A program made the position numbers and the translations under genes. A stretch of DNA of 64,000 nt. Source: Amphimedon queenslandica. Lineage: Eukaryota > Porifera > Demospongiae > Haplosclerida > Niphatidae. Positions 38,194 through 62,088 of this stretch are shown in pieces. The notes under the pieces were generated by a model that did not search any database, had not been told where the DNA came from, and saw nothing but the letters and a program-made list of their open reading frames with translations. How positions within the stretch are numbered: position 1 is the stretch's first letter; each line of letters opens with the position of its first letter. The stretch lies in NCBI RefSeq assembly GCF_000090795.2, contig NW_003546653.1, forward strand, positions 4,278 to 68,277, written 5' to 3'.

Positions 38194-40041
38194 ATGTTTA
38201 AATGCAGACATAGATTTGATAATGAGCCCCGCTTTGCAAAGCTGCAACATGCCACACCTTTTTTGACAGCTTTAATCAGCAGAGAAATGTCAGCAGATAG
38301 AAAAGGCAGTTTTATCTTCAATCAAGCCAAAGAGAGGCTCTCACTTCCTCAAAGGTACCTTAAGGAGCTAAAAAGTCGTACCTTTAAGTTTTCAGGATGG
38401 CTGCTAGTGTTGTATGCTATTGCAGTTGCTTCCACCATTCAATTGAGTCACACTATCACAGTAAGATTAGCAACACCACCTGCAACCTCTCCTGTCATGA
38501 ATACAGAAGACTCTACCAAACTGTATTATGTGGCATCCTTTGGACGCTCAATCCTTCATGTTTTTCTCTATCTGTTTGTTGGATGGTTCTCTGACATCAA
38601 AATAGGAAGAAAGGGAGCAGTGAGATTGAGCCTCTGGATAAATTGGTTTGGAGTCTTGCTAGAAATGTGTAGCATGTGTATACAATTTGGATCTGGAAGC
38701 TATCCGGCAATTAATACTGCAAAGTATGGAGTTTCGATGATAGCATTGCTACTGATGCTGCTTGGGTCTGCAATGTTCTTTGTCAACGTTGTAGCGTATG
38801 GACTAGATCAGCTAGCAGATTATTCAAACTCTCGTATCAGGGCATTCATCCATTGGCTTGTATGGGGTTTATTTATTGGTTTTACAGCAGGATACATTGG
38901 GAGGGACAATGTTTACAACTCAAATCTTCAACTCTGCCTCGGTTTGGGAGTCTTTATTGCGTCCTCACTTGCAGTCTGCACGGACAGTCTTCTTAACCAT
39001 TATTACATGGAGACTGGGGAATTGGCAGAAAATCCATACAGGCTAGTGTTGAAAGTGCTATGGTATGCAAGCAGACACAAGCACATGCTTTCACAAAGGA
39101 GTGCATTCACATTCTGGGAGGCTGAAACACCAAATCGCATCAGCCTAGCAAAGCAGAAATACGGAGGTCCATTTCCAGATCAGTCAGTTGAAAATGTCAA
39201 AACATTTTTAAGAATAATTCTCATCTGCTTTGCCTTGTTTGGTTTTTACATTCCCTTTTTTGTAATGTATGGAAGGATTGTCGTTGATCAATTTGAAGGC
39301 AGTACTGAGAGTCTGGGTGGCTATGGGTCCTACATCATGTGGAACATTTGCGATAAAATTGTCATAATCCTCGTCGCCCTATATGAGCTAGTATTGATCC
39401 CCCTTTTTCCAAAGCTGGAATATTTTTTCCTCAACCCTTTACGCTGGCTGGGAATCTCTTACATACTCCTCCTTATTACTCTCTTAATTACATTTGCTAT
39501 AAGTGTTGCTGGGGAAGTATTGACACCATATGAAGTCAACTGTACCACAGAGACCAAAAAATTCCAAGTTTCATTTCTGTATTTCACAGTTCCTTTTTTA
39601 TTATATGGACTGATTGACATGATTAGTATAATCAGTGGTCTTGAGTTTATTGGGAGTCAATCTCCCACTTACATGAGTGGTATGCTGACAGGGGTATTCT
39701 GGTTTGTACGTGGTATATATACAGAGGTTGGTCGATTAATCCAACTTTCTTTTTCTTTGATTACCCATGGCCCTGGAGACCTCTCGTGTAACTTCTGGAA
39801 CATTTTAACTCAAATCGTTATCCTCATCGTGGGATTTTTTATTTACGTAAAAGCAGCTAAGTGGTATCAAAATCGAATCAGAAATGAAGCAAGTGACCGT
39901 ACAATCATTGAAGAGAAATATAGCCAGAGATTGGAGAGAAGTGAAGAAGAGAGTGAGATTGTTATAGATGAAAATGGAGAAGAAGTCAGTAGCCTGCATG
40001 ACTATTTTTTAAAAGACTATGTAATTGAGACAGTCAAGTAA
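38194..40041 (+). CDS. POT/PTR-family (SLC15-like) MFS transporter, intronless
   Basis: A single 615-residue ORF with 11-12 hydrophobic segments. The MFS loop motif GWFSDIKIGRKGAV sits between helices 2 and 3. At about 302-330 it has RSAFTFWEAETPNRISLAKQ then KYGGPFPDQSVENVKTFLRI, the segment ahead of the second helix bundle in proton-coupled oligopeptide transporters. The ExxER motif typical of POT helix 1 is not obvious, so substrate and proton coupling are uncertain. The start is the first in-frame ATG; a later ATG at 38287 would remove 31 residues and is also plausible. The C-terminus is acidic and cytoplasmic. The gene has no introns, like the aminotransferase before it, and is convergent with the dioxygenase gene (130 bp between stops). 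Confidence 0.82.
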   Translation: MFKCRHRFDNEPRFAKLQHATPFLTALISREMSADRKGSFIFNQAKERLSLPQRYLKELKSRTFKFSGWLLVLYAIAVASTIQLSHTITVRLATPPATSPVMNTEDSTKLYYVASFGRSILHVFLYLFVGWFSDIKIGRKGAVRLSLWINWFGVLLEMCSMCIQFGSGSYPAINTAKYGVSMIALLLMLLGSAMFFVNVVAYGLDQLADYSNSRIRAFIHWLVWGLFIGFTAGYIGRDNVYNSNLQLCLGLGVFIASSLAVCTDSLLNHYYMETGELAENPYRLVLKVLWYASRHKHMLSQRSAFTFWEAETPNRISLAKQKYGGPFPDQSVENVKTFLRIILICFALFGFYIPFFVMYGRIVVDQFEGSTESLGGYGSYIMWNICDKIVIILVALYELVLIPLFPKLEYFFLNPLRWLGISYILLLITLLITFAISVAGEVLTPYEVNCTTETKKFQVSFLYFTVPFLLYGLIDMISIISGLEFIGSQSPTYMSGMLTGVFWFVRGIYTEVGRLIQLSFSLITHGPGDLSCNFWNILTQIVILIVGFFIYVKAAKWYQNRIRNEASDRTIIEEKYSQRLERSEEESEIVIDENGEEVSSLHDYFLKDYVIETVK

Positions 40042-40171
40042 AATTGACCCTAAAGTGTTTTTAATGATTTTTAATACAGTAGCCTTAATTTTAATTGTTA
40101 TTTTGTAAAAAAGGTAATTTTAGAAGCACATTATAATATATAGCACGGCAGCATGTTCAACATTTTCCCTG

Positions 40172-41332
40172 TTATTTCATACGATGCTCAGTAGCAGGAT
40201 CCATGAAGTCCTTCCCACTCACATCATCTGTTTGACAATTGAGTATCTCAGAGTTGGGTACTCTAGCAAGAGGAGTGTACTGCGGATGATGGTGAGGAAT
40301 GACTGGGTCATTGGATGCCCTGTTGTAAGCAATAAGGAATGCCCATCTCCTCCTGTCACTGTTGTTCTGCTCGGATTTGTGCAATAAGTTGCAGTGAAAG
40401 AAAAGAGCATCTCCAGCCTCTAGCTCAACATCAACCAGTGGCAATATCTACCATAATAATTATAGTTAATTGCAGGGAAGAGTATAATATTTATACATAA
40501 TACCAAAGCGTCTGTGTCATTTATAGTACCTTTTGAATCATGCCCACTCTCTCAAGATCAGCTCCTACTTGTCCTGCAACTGGTATATGGGCTATGCGAC
40601 CAGCTTTATGTGAGCGCTCAAGTATCTAAAAAATGCATATAGTCAATGATACAAATGCTTTGTCATACCTTGAGGCAGCCATTTGCAACATCAGTCTTAT
40701 CAATGGCAATGAAAACTGTTCCCATGTCAGGAAAAAGGCAGCCATTGTTATACCAGTAGCTATAGCAAGCAAAGAGGACAGAAATAAGAGAGGAGTATAG
40801 AATTAATTACTGACCCATAGTCTTGATGCCATACAAATTGTCCACCAGTACGTGCTTCTTTCATCATTAGCTTAGTATGATAGTGGTAAACTTCACCACC
40901 TAGCAACTAATAATGAAGACATTAACATTAGCATTACTGGGTACAAGCTTATAAACATGTCATTAAAACTTTTTTTACTTTTTCCATTGTTCCAGCCACT
41001 TTATCTGATCGTGCTATCATTCCACTGATGTCTTTGCCAGGATGATTCCACAATGCCATACGACTGATCCTACCGTTACCATCATCCCGGCCGTATGAGT
41101 GTTTAAGGAGCTCACTATCACTCTCAAGACTAGCCTGAAGCTTTACAACTTCAGGGCGGTTCAAAAGAGACCTGGTTTGTGAAACAAGCATCTATTAGAC
41201 GCTTCAAGCTACAAATAAACCAATCCTGTACCTAACAATGATGTATCCATACTCATTGAAGGCCTCTATAACAGCAGGAGTAACTGTAAACTCGTTGTTT
41301 TCTCCCATTGTAAATGTTGCTGCAGAAGCCAT
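40172..41332 (-). CDS. PhyH-family Fe(II)/2-oxoglutarate dioxygenase
   Basis: Six exons: 41232-41332, 40979-41171, 40815-40906, 40669-40759, 40530-40625 and 40172-40447, in phase, giving 282 residues. Iron ligands are visible: H125 and D127 in FVWHQD, and the distal histidine H214 in [10 protein letters not shown], with RRRW shortly after as the likely 2-oxoglutarate arginine. The protein is in the phytanoyl-CoA dioxygenase superfamily and is closer in layout to the small ectoine-hydroxylase-like members than to peroxisomal PHYH; no peroxisomal targeting signal is at the end (EHRMK). Substrate unknown. Start codon is 74 bp from that of UTP15. Confidence 0.88.
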
Positions 41333-41406
41333 GACACCAGCCCCACCCTTAAAAAGCATGGGTCATTAATTCATTTCAATGAATATTAAATTAACCACGT
41401 GGAAAC
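41333..41406. promoter_or_regulatory. 74-bp bidirectional promoter, PhyH-like / UTP15
   Basis: Shortest start-to-start spacing in the window. It contains ACCACGTGG (E-box CACGTG) near the UTP15 start. With 5' UTRs included, almost no non-transcribed DNA can remain. Confidence 0.5.
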
Positions 41407-44324
41407 ATGGCAGACTTCAAAAGACTCGAAGTGAAAAAGAAAGCTAGACTGGTTCCCATAAATTACAAAGAAAACTCCTTCTGGGATAAATACCAAGTAC
41501 CTTAGGTCTCATTCTTAGATCTCAACTTCTATTGTAATATTTTAGTCTCCAATTATTGTCAAAGAATTTGCTGCAGTGACTTGTATTGATTTCTCTCCTG
41601 TACCTCCCCACGACTATGCTGTCACTACGGGATCTAGAGTAAGGCCAATACCATATAGCTGCTAATTTTGGAAGAGGAATTTTAGTGATTAGTTGGTTTT
41701 AATTTGGTGAATCTGTCTCATGTCATTGAAGCATGCAAATAATGATTAAAAGTTAAAACAAAAATTTCTCTTAAACAATTATTCATTTTATTATAGTTCT
41801 TTATTTTACTCCTCTATCTCCTGTACCTTTTCTCTGTTTTTCTCAGGTCCAGATATATAGTTCTAGTAATAATACGATTAAGAAGACAATAACACGATTC
41901 AAGGAGACTGCCTCCTCTGCTCGGTTTCGTCACGATGGTCAGTTGCTAGTAGCTGGAGGCGATGAAGGGGTGATAAGGGTAAGCCCCTCTTACTAGTAGT
42001 CTAATTAGTGGGCTCTCTTTTATTGTAGATTTTTGACATGAACAGTAGATTTGTCCTGAGGCAATTGAAAGGTCATTCAAAGTGAGTTTTATGTAGCCTA
42101 ATTAGAACATACATTTACACGTATGTAGATTGATAATTTCGTTAATTTGTGAGTTTTGACTGTCTTAAAATTGTCAAAAATTTGAGTTGTATCTATTAGT
42201 TTTTTTTTCTCTATTCTAGGCCAGTAAAGTCAGCCCAGTTCTCAGTAGATGGACTCCACATTGTGTCTGGATCAGACGACACTGTACTTAGGTATTGGGA
42301 CATTGCCACAGAAACCAGCATATCAGACCTACACGGACACGAAGTATTTTATTTAGACCTTTCATTTAATAATTTTATTTATTTCATAGGATTACATTCG
42401 GTCACTCTCTCTCGTCCCTTCTTCTCCTTATATGGTATTGACAGGATCCTATGATCACACAGTCCGTGGGTGGGACCTACGTTCTGGTGACTCCGCCTTT
42501 AAATTAAATCACGGAGCGCCCGTAGAAGCCGTACTAGTTTTCCCGTCAGGCGGTACCTGTGTGACAGCTGGTGGTAACTTTGTTAAAGTCTGGGACCTGC
42601 TTCGTGGTGGGAAGCCGTTTTGCGGTTTTTCTAATCATCAGAAAACCATCACTAGTTTAGTATTTGATGGATCTCATCAAAGGATACTATCAGGTGGTCT
42701 TGATCGGTGAGTTTTTTAATGTATTAAGTGAGTTTTTCAATGCATTTATTTCTTTTTTCCTTCTTCTTTTGTCTTTCTCTCTCTCTCTCTCTCTCAGTCA
42801 TCTTAAAGTATACAGTGTTGAGGATTATCATGTTGTTCACAATATTACTTACCCTGCTCCTATACTCTCTATGGCAATGTCTGTAAGTTATAGATCACAC
42901 ATAATTTCTACTCATTATCATCACAGCCTTCTGATAGTCATGTGACTGTTGGCATGACGACCCGTCTCCTGTCTATTCGTCATCGTCCTCACCATAAAAT
43001 CGAATCTTCTTTGCCAACAGACAGTCATGCTTCGTTATTTGCTCCTCCTCGTAGAGCTAGGGGTTCTCGCCCAGGCACTCAGAGGTAAGATGAGAAAGAA
43101 TGAAAATAGCAAAATTAAATCAATGATCCTGTATCTATTTTATGCATGTTTTATGTTGTGTAGAAAGTTTGTGCACAATTTCCAAAAAAAATTGATTTTT
43201 TTATGAATTTTAAAGCTACTCAAAAACTTGGCCAAAGTCTCTGTACTATATACAGTACAGGGACTTTTGCCAAAATTGAAAAGGAGAAAATTCTCTATTT
43301 TTTATAATTTTTCTGATAGATATACATGTACTTATGTTGCGTAGAAAATTTGACTTGGTTTCACTCAAAACTAGATTTTTTACTAATTTTTTAAGTTGCT
43401 CAAAAATCAGGCTGAAGTCCCTGTACTATAGTACAGGGACTTTGGCCAAATTTTGCCAAAAATGACTAGGAGAGAATTTTCCATTTTTATAATTTTTCCT
43501 GATGCATATACATATTTTTATGTTGTATGTAAAGTTTGAGCTGTTTCCGATCAAGTTTGGATTTTTTACGAATTTTTCAATTATTAGATATTTTATGAGA
43601 GGTTATGACCTGAAGCCACACGATGATGATCATGTTGTTAGTCTCCATCACAAACCTAAATACGATAAATACGAACTCTGTTTGAAATCGTTCAACTTTA
43701 AACAAGCCCTTGATGCTGTTTTGGAAATGGTAAGAGTATTATTGAACACATTATTATTACTATTCTTTTTTTCTCTCTCTCTCTTTTCATTATAGGAGGT
43801 CAAAAAGCGTAATGGTAAGGCATCAAAGGTCTACAGTGTGCTCCAAGAATTGGCTAGAATGGACAGGCTTCATGCAGCAATAGCTTATAGGTCTCCTCCA
43901 GAGATTATCCCTTTAATCATTTTCCTAAGAAAGTACAAGAATTTCAGTAATATCATTGCTTAATGAGTCACTTTATAGAAATTTATTAACCTTTGGCTAT
44001 ACCTCATTCCTAGCTGATGTGTGTGACATTGTGATAGGTGAGAGCATGGTTTAAACCATTCATGTGCTTTAGTTACATTCTATAGATGCTTATGGTCATG
44101 AGCTATCGGAATCAAAGGAGCTTCGAATTCAATTTGATTATCTTAAGCAGGTTCTGTGTCGTGAATTGAGGTTTCAAAGGGAAGCTGTTGGTTTGTTGGG
44201 AGTTATTGATACTTTACTAACGGCGTCGACTGTAGAGTGGAGCAAAGGAAGATCTGATGAGAAAAAAGTGGCAGTTTCTGCTAAGGACACTATAAAGATG
44301 GATGTAGACACTAGACGTTTATAA
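41407..44324 (+). CDS. UTP15: U3 snoRNA-associated protein 15 (UTP15)
   Basis: UTP-A (t-UTP) subunit linking rDNA transcription to pre-18S processing in the nucleolus. Twelve exons: 41407-41496, 41546-41638, 41847-41978, 42029-42081, 42220-42343, 42390-42706, 42798-42882, 42927-43084, 43588-43729, 43796-43932, 43979-44037 and 44086-44324, giving 542 residues (human 518). WD40 repeats fill the first two thirds, with LVAGGDEGVIRIFDM, VSGSDDTVLRYWDI, LTGSYDHTVRGWDLRSG and SGGLDRHLKVYS. The C-terminal third matches the UTP15 C-terminal helical domain (CLKSFNFKQALDAVLEM, LQELARMDRLHAAIAYR). Intron 8 carries a long tandem repeat. NOL6, another processome factor, lies about 15 kb to the left. Confidence 0.94.
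43140..43580. repeat. Long tandem repeat array (family B) in UTP15 intron 8
   Basis: About 2.4 units spaced 181-186 bp. A perfect 28-bp palindrome lies at 43415-43442, centred on GTACTATAGTAC. The unit core CTTATGTTG..GTAGAAA is the reverse complement of the family A core. Confidence 0.88.
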
Positions 44325-44948
44325 AATAATTTTGTAATAGCCACTAGTTTTTTATTAAAGACAAATATTTTGGTGGGAACCACTGCAACCTGCCAACAGT
44401 AGCTAAGCAACTATATTAACGGTAAATTACCTGGGAAAATTTTTAATTATTCCTCAGAAAAACTAAAGTTTTCATGGAATTTTTCTGGGAAAATAAAGTT
44501 TCTCAGCAAATTTCCCGGGAAAAATTTAAATTGATTATTTCCCAGAAAAATATTAAATTTTCCTGGGAAATTTTTTGGAAAAAATTTAAAGTAATTTTAA
44601 ATCAAAAGATTTAATTAAATTTTAATGATTCATCAACAATTAAATTAATTACCGGTAATTAAGAGTATTCATGAAATTAATTGAACAGTAACTATTTTTA
44701 AAGGCAACTGTATCATGGCAACAGTAACTCAGCAACTGCAACTTTTAATAGCACTGTTTACATCAGCTACATGACCAGCTAGCATCGAAATTCTACATTA
44801 ATGTGTCTAGTTATCATAAATATTAATTAAAATGTACTAGCTAACACAAACCACTATTAAAATATTAGAGAAACACAACAAGTACATTTATTAACTCCGA
44901 GGCAGAAGGCATGATGAAACGCAGTGCAGTATAATAATAGACATAACA
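44325..44948. other. Convergent intergenic stretch with degenerate TTTCCCGGGAAA-like repeat
   Basis: 624 bp between the UTP15 and VPS28 stops. Positions 44420-44600 are built of imperfect copies of GGGAAAATTT and TTTCCCGGGAAA. Similar motifs occur at 27370-27560. No gene seen. Confidence 0.5.
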
Positions 44949-45635
44949 TCAAGACTGGGAGAGAAATCGATTAAAGTCGTTATAAGCACTCTCAAAATCA
45001 AACAACATCTGTCTAGCTTGATCTTCGGACAACTCATCACTTGCCTGCATATTAGCCATCTCGTCAAGCCACTTTCGGACTTTTGTCCGTCCCTCAAAAG
45101 AAGCGGGAAGGGACGCCATGCGTGACATGGTCTCAAAAAGATCCTTGACGTCAGGATGAAGCTCGTCCATGGCCCGTATCTCTAGCCTCAGTCTATCCAT
45201 GATGGTGATAAAGAGGGAGACTATCTCTGCTATTGCCTTGCTCATGTTTCCCTTATTGTCTCTGACGGTGATTGGATGACCCTCTTTGATTCTCTCCATT
45301 GCTGCTGGACAATGGAGCATGTATCGCTGAGAAAACGTCTCAACGGAAGCAAACGAAGGTTTTATTAGCTTAAAAGCGGCTTTGTATTGATCCAGGAGTA
45401 TGTTACACGAGGTGGTGTACTGTTCTGATGTCACTGCATCTTTTATGTAGGCTTTTTCCAGTGCCTCTATTGTCTTTATTAGGGAGAAAACGTTGGCTCT
45501 GTTATCGTAGTCTTCTCTCTGGCGGGCATTGTCATAGAGCTTGATCTCTTCTTGTAGTCTTGAGTCGTCTAGCGCGCCCCCTCCTCCGCTAGCTGCTCGA
45601 GAAGGAACGCCAGAGAATACAGGAACGGCGGCCAT
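44949..45635 (-). CDS. VPS28: ESCRT-I subunit VPS28, intronless
   Basis: ESCRT-I core component sorting ubiquitinated cargo into multivesicular bodies. Single ORF of 228 residues (human 221). The start at 45635 (MAAVPVFSGVP) is preferred over the in-frame ATG at 45677 because the family starts close to this point. The core domain contains EEIKLYDNARQREDYDN, ALEKAYIKDAV, YKAAFKLI and CPAAMERIKEGHPITV; the C-terminal four-helix domain contains FITIMDRLRLEIRAMDEL, FEGRTKVRKWL, ASDELSEDQARQMLFDFE and SAYNDFNRFL. No introns, in contrast to most genes nearby; all domains are intact, so it is not a decayed retrocopy. Confidence 0.96.
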   Translation of the reverse strand: MAAVPVFSGVPSRAASGGGGALDDSRLQEEIKLYDNARQREDYDNRANVFSLIKTIEALEKAYIKDAVTSEQYTTSCNILLDQYKAAFKLIKPSFASVETFSQRYMLHCPAAMERIKEGHPITVRDNKGNMSKAIAEIVSLFITIMDRLRLEIRAMDELHPDVKDLFETMSRMASLPASFEGRTKVRKWLDEMANMQASDELSEDQARQMLFDFESAYNDFNRFLSQS

Positions 45636-45821
45636 TTTTGTGCTGAGTGTGAATGGGAGGGGATAAAAATCTAACATTACTTTTCCAATTAAGCGAATGA
45701 TATTTATAGGCGTGGTTTATAATATTACTTTTCTAATTAAACAAAAATTACATTGTTCGCCCATGTGTGAAATGGAACCCTGATGTAAAATAATAACATC
45801 TTTTGTTCGTATTTATAGTGC
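45636..45821. promoter_or_regulatory. Bidirectional promoter, VPS28 / TARS
   Basis: 186 bp between start codons, with AGGCGTGGTT at about 45709 and AT-rich flanks. Confidence 0.45.
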
Positions 45822-58350
<12,529 letters not shown>

Positions 58351-58908
58351 ACTTGAGTCCTGCAACCTGCGTAGCAATAATAATAATAATAATAATAATA
58401 ACAACAATAATGAATATAATTAAAATAGTATTGCTTTTGAATAATAACAAAGTTATAATTGATGGCTATTTTTTGTAAAAACAACAATGTATATCAGCTA
58501 TACTGTACATGTACTTGCTTTGCAAAATTTGTGTGTGTGTGTGTATGGTAGTGAATGGATTGTAAAACAAAGTAATCAGGGACTAGATTTTCCTTTGTAA
58601 TCATAACATGCTTGTATCATCACTGAGTTTAATGATGTTGATATTATATATAGTTTTTGATGGTTCTTTTTCTATTTCATCTGTTGTAATGCAATACCTG
58701 TCTGTGTTATTGAATGTAGTTTAATATAACACAATTATAATGGAATTATGACAATGAAAGCATGCTAATAACATGGGCCATTAGCTTTGGTTGTTTAATA
58801 TAATAGGGCCAGTCTATTAAAACAACAATAGCTAAATGCATTGAGCTACTAATTATTTTGCGTGGGTGTTCCGTTAAGTCGAAGGTGTGGCTCATTAGCG
58901 AAATCAAA
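58351..58908. other. Intergenic stretch between TARS and COMMD10
   Basis: 558 bp, AT-rich with an (AAT)n run at 58377-58400 and a short (GT)n at 58532. It holds the TARS 3' end and the COMMD10 promoter (AGGTGTGGCT at 58883). No further gene seen. Confidence 0.5.
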
Positions 58909-60420
58909 ATGGCGTCCGTCGTTCTATTCCAGCCTTCGCCTAGGTAAGAATAACTCTTGACTGAAGAGGGATATTATGCTTTTATCTCTCCCTTAGCTTA
59001 AAGAAAGCGGCTGGTCTTATTAATGAGGCTAATTCTGACACTTTTGGCAAGATACTTTCCAGAACACTACAAAAACTCCATCTGAAGGTAGGGAGGGGTT
59101 TTATTGGGCGTGGTAATCACGTGACCATTCCTCTTTTCCACAGACCGACTCGGTTTTCAGTGAGGATGAAATCGAAAAGCTTCAAGGCTCCCTCGGGTTA
59201 GACTCGCAAGATCTCGAGCTCCTTCTCGAAACGACCGTATTCATATTTCAACAGGTACACCTAGTGTGGGCGTGGTTGACCGCACCCCCTTATCCTATTG
59301 TAATAGGCTGCATATAATATAGCAAAAGTTCAAGTCCTTCAAAAGCAATTACAAGAGATTGGACTTAACGAAGAAAAGGTAAATGAGGCGTGATATGTAT
59401 TATAATCATTTTCTTCATAGGCGGGTCTCTTTTCCCAGATATGGGGCAGTCATGGGAAATTAGTCGTCGAGAAACTCCGTTCTCATCAGTTCTATCCAAG
59501 TCAAGTGAGCAGCATATTACTTGATCATGGCCTCGTGATTGTGTTTTTAATAGCTGGAGGAGACAAAATGGCGGCTCAACCTTCAAATGGCCGACTCGTC
59601 TTTTTCGAGACTGAAGGAACCGAATGCCATTTTTGAACTAACTGTTTCAGGAAAGGAAAAGGTACACACACACTTCTATTATTCTTCCCTTTCTCTCTCT
59701 CTCTCTCTCCCCCCCTCTCTCTCCTCTCTCTCCTTCCTAATAGCATATACATGTATACTCATGAATCAATAATTAATGTCAACACAGTCATATTGTCTAA
59801 GTTATTCCCTGATTATGCTTAGCTTGTAATCCAATTAGTTTATGGATGAATGTAAACAGTCTCACACTTTTCCAAATTATTATGAATTGTTCTGCTATAC
59901 GGAAACCAAAACCTCCTATTAATTTGCAATTGTTCAACTAGTAACCGTTTCCATTGTTTGTCTTATCATTGGCATTGTTATTTCAAACAGTGGTTTTACT
60001 TTTTAATAATGGCCTCCCTCCTCTATCATCTAGGAGACAGAGAAGATAAAACTGGACTTTAACCACTCCGAACTCTACCAATTCTACAAGCAGGTAATTC
60101 CTATCTCCCTGGCAACCGTTGCCCTGGCGATTGTTGCCTTGGTAGCCATTGTCATGGAAGCATGAAAGATCCATGCCCCCATCTTTCCTTTTAATGTCTG
60201 CCAGGGGATTAATACTTTGGCTGGTTAAGACAAGTTGGATTTAAATGTGTTTATTGGAAGGGGCAAATCTATACATGTGCATACGTGTACATGTATCAAT
60301 GTTGTATATGCATGTATATATACTTATATATTATTAATACTTATATGTATTGTGTATTTTTCCTTTTGTTTTATGGTATAGCTTGAAAGCATACAAGATC
60401 AGCTTGATTCTCTTAATTAA
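58909..60420 (+). CDS. COMMD10: COMM domain-containing protein 10
   Basis: Subunit of the Commander complex, which acts with the retriever and CCC assemblies in endosomal recycling. Eight exons: 58909-58943, 58997-59087, 59144-59254, 59307-59378, 59421-59504, 59554-59661, 60034-60093 and 60382-60420, giving 199 residues (human 202). The N-terminal helical domain is clear (PSLKKAAGLINEANSDTFGK, RTLQKLHLK, FSEDEIEKLQ). The COMM domain follows, with LEETKWRLNLQMADSSFSRL, a strand pair ending in IKLDFNHSELYQFYKQLESI and the terminal QDQLDSLN (human QAQLDSLT). Confidence 0.94.
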
Positions 60421-60459
60421 TTTGTACATTACTTAGGAAAACTAATAGATTTATTATTA

Positions 60460-60493
<34 letters not shown>

Positions 60494-62088
60494 CATTATT
60501 ATTGTGTTATTGTATTGCTATTGTTGTTGCTGTTATTTTTATCTTTCTCTAGTTTCGATTTCTTAGCTTTCAATGTCTCCTCTCTTTCTCACTCACTCTC
60601 TCTCTCTCTCTCTCCATCTCCTTGTCTCTCCTCTAAAGTTATGGTGTATGGAAGTATGTATGTATATTACTTTGCTGTTTAAAGAAATCAACAATTTTAA
60701 AAAACTATCCTCTCCTCTCTCTCTCTTTATGGCCTTCAATATAGCAAACAATAACAAGCATAATAGTGACATCACAATAACAGTCACATCTCCATTGTAT
60801 TCATAATACATTGCATCACATATTACATTGTTTTATTTTATGTATACACACACAGCAGAGTGTGTATCATCATTATAGTTGTGTTGGAACAATAATTATG
60901 CAAGTGTGTGTGTACATATGCATATAATAGTTGTATTCATTTCAGATCATGTGTCGTATATAAATTATGACTAAACTCAATTTCTCCCTACATCGAATGA
61001 CAAACTGTGGCCAATGTGTTAAATCAACATTGCTCTGAAATGAATAACATTTGTTAGACTCCATTACTATTCTGAGGTGTTGGTACACTGGATTTGTTTG
61101 GGAATGGGTTGTTTTGAAAGTGTGATTGTGTATTTAACGGAATTTTTGTATATGTACTTTCAATGGGTAATGAAGACAATGATGTTAGTAATTATATGCT
61201 TCATATTATACGCGTGTTGTTTGTATTGCTTTGCATGTTATCATCTCCCTCTCTTCCATTCCTTCCTTCACCTACATGCATCTATGTGTTAAGTGTAATC
61301 TCTTTATTTAGGACATCATTGGGCCCACACTACCTGTCCTTAATACATGTACAGTGTAGCCTCTTCATTAAGGACACCATTGGGCCCACACTACCTGTCC
61401 TTAATACATGTACAGTGTAGCCTCTTTATTAAGGACACCACTGGGCCCACACTACCTGTCCTTAATACAGAGGTGTCCTCATTTCAGAGGTACTTTTGTA
61501 TAGGCTTGTATTAACACAATTGGGACATTACAAAATGTTCTCATTATAAAGGCTCTGTACATAATCTCTCTCACTTGTGTCTCTTAATCTTAATTATCAT
61601 CTTAGATTGCTTTCTATGGTCTGTCACACAACATCATCTCTAAGTAGTACTCCTTTTCTGTGTATTGCCCTAGTATTTGCTAATTCCCAGAAAGGATATC
61701 ACATTTCAGATTGAGAGTTCCGACCATTGTGAACCCAATTGACAGCTCCCCACAGCAACAATAGTGTTCATTAATGTGAATGAATAGCCCCTTACTGCAT
61801 GAATGTACCCCGTATGTGTATGTCACATGCAGTTATACTTCCATCCTTTTATTGCTTTACATTATAAGAGATATCATGAATAAATGTAATAAAACACAAG
61901 AGATAAATGAATGAGAGCATACATGCGTGTAATATTATAAGCACAGAGAGTCAATCACTTCCCGCTAGCAATAATAATGATCATATATAATGAGAGTTAA
62001 CATAATGTAAATAGATTGTAAACAAGTGACATACTTTATCGCCACAACAAAAGAGCGATAGTAGTGGGCAAGGGATCAAAGAGAACGT
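60421..62088. other. Intergenic stretch between COMMD10 and the right-edge gene
   Basis: 1.67 kb, convergent. It holds (ATT)n at 60452-60500, CT tracts at 60597-60615 and 60705-60725, and the 61-bp tandem repeat at 61292-61480. Short ORFs (61077-61292 and 61163-61420) do not resemble proteins I recognise. Confidence 0.5.
61292..61480. repeat. 61-bp tandem repeat, three copies
   Basis: GGGCCCACACTACCTGTCC recurs at 61321, 61382 and 61443 (exact 61-bp period). Each unit carries short inverted arms TAAGGACA and TGTCCTTA around the GGGCCC centre. Confidence 0.92.

Noticed and set aside
44891-45136. Minus-strand ORF at the VPS28 3' end
   Set aside because: Alternative-frame reading over the VPS28 coding sequence.
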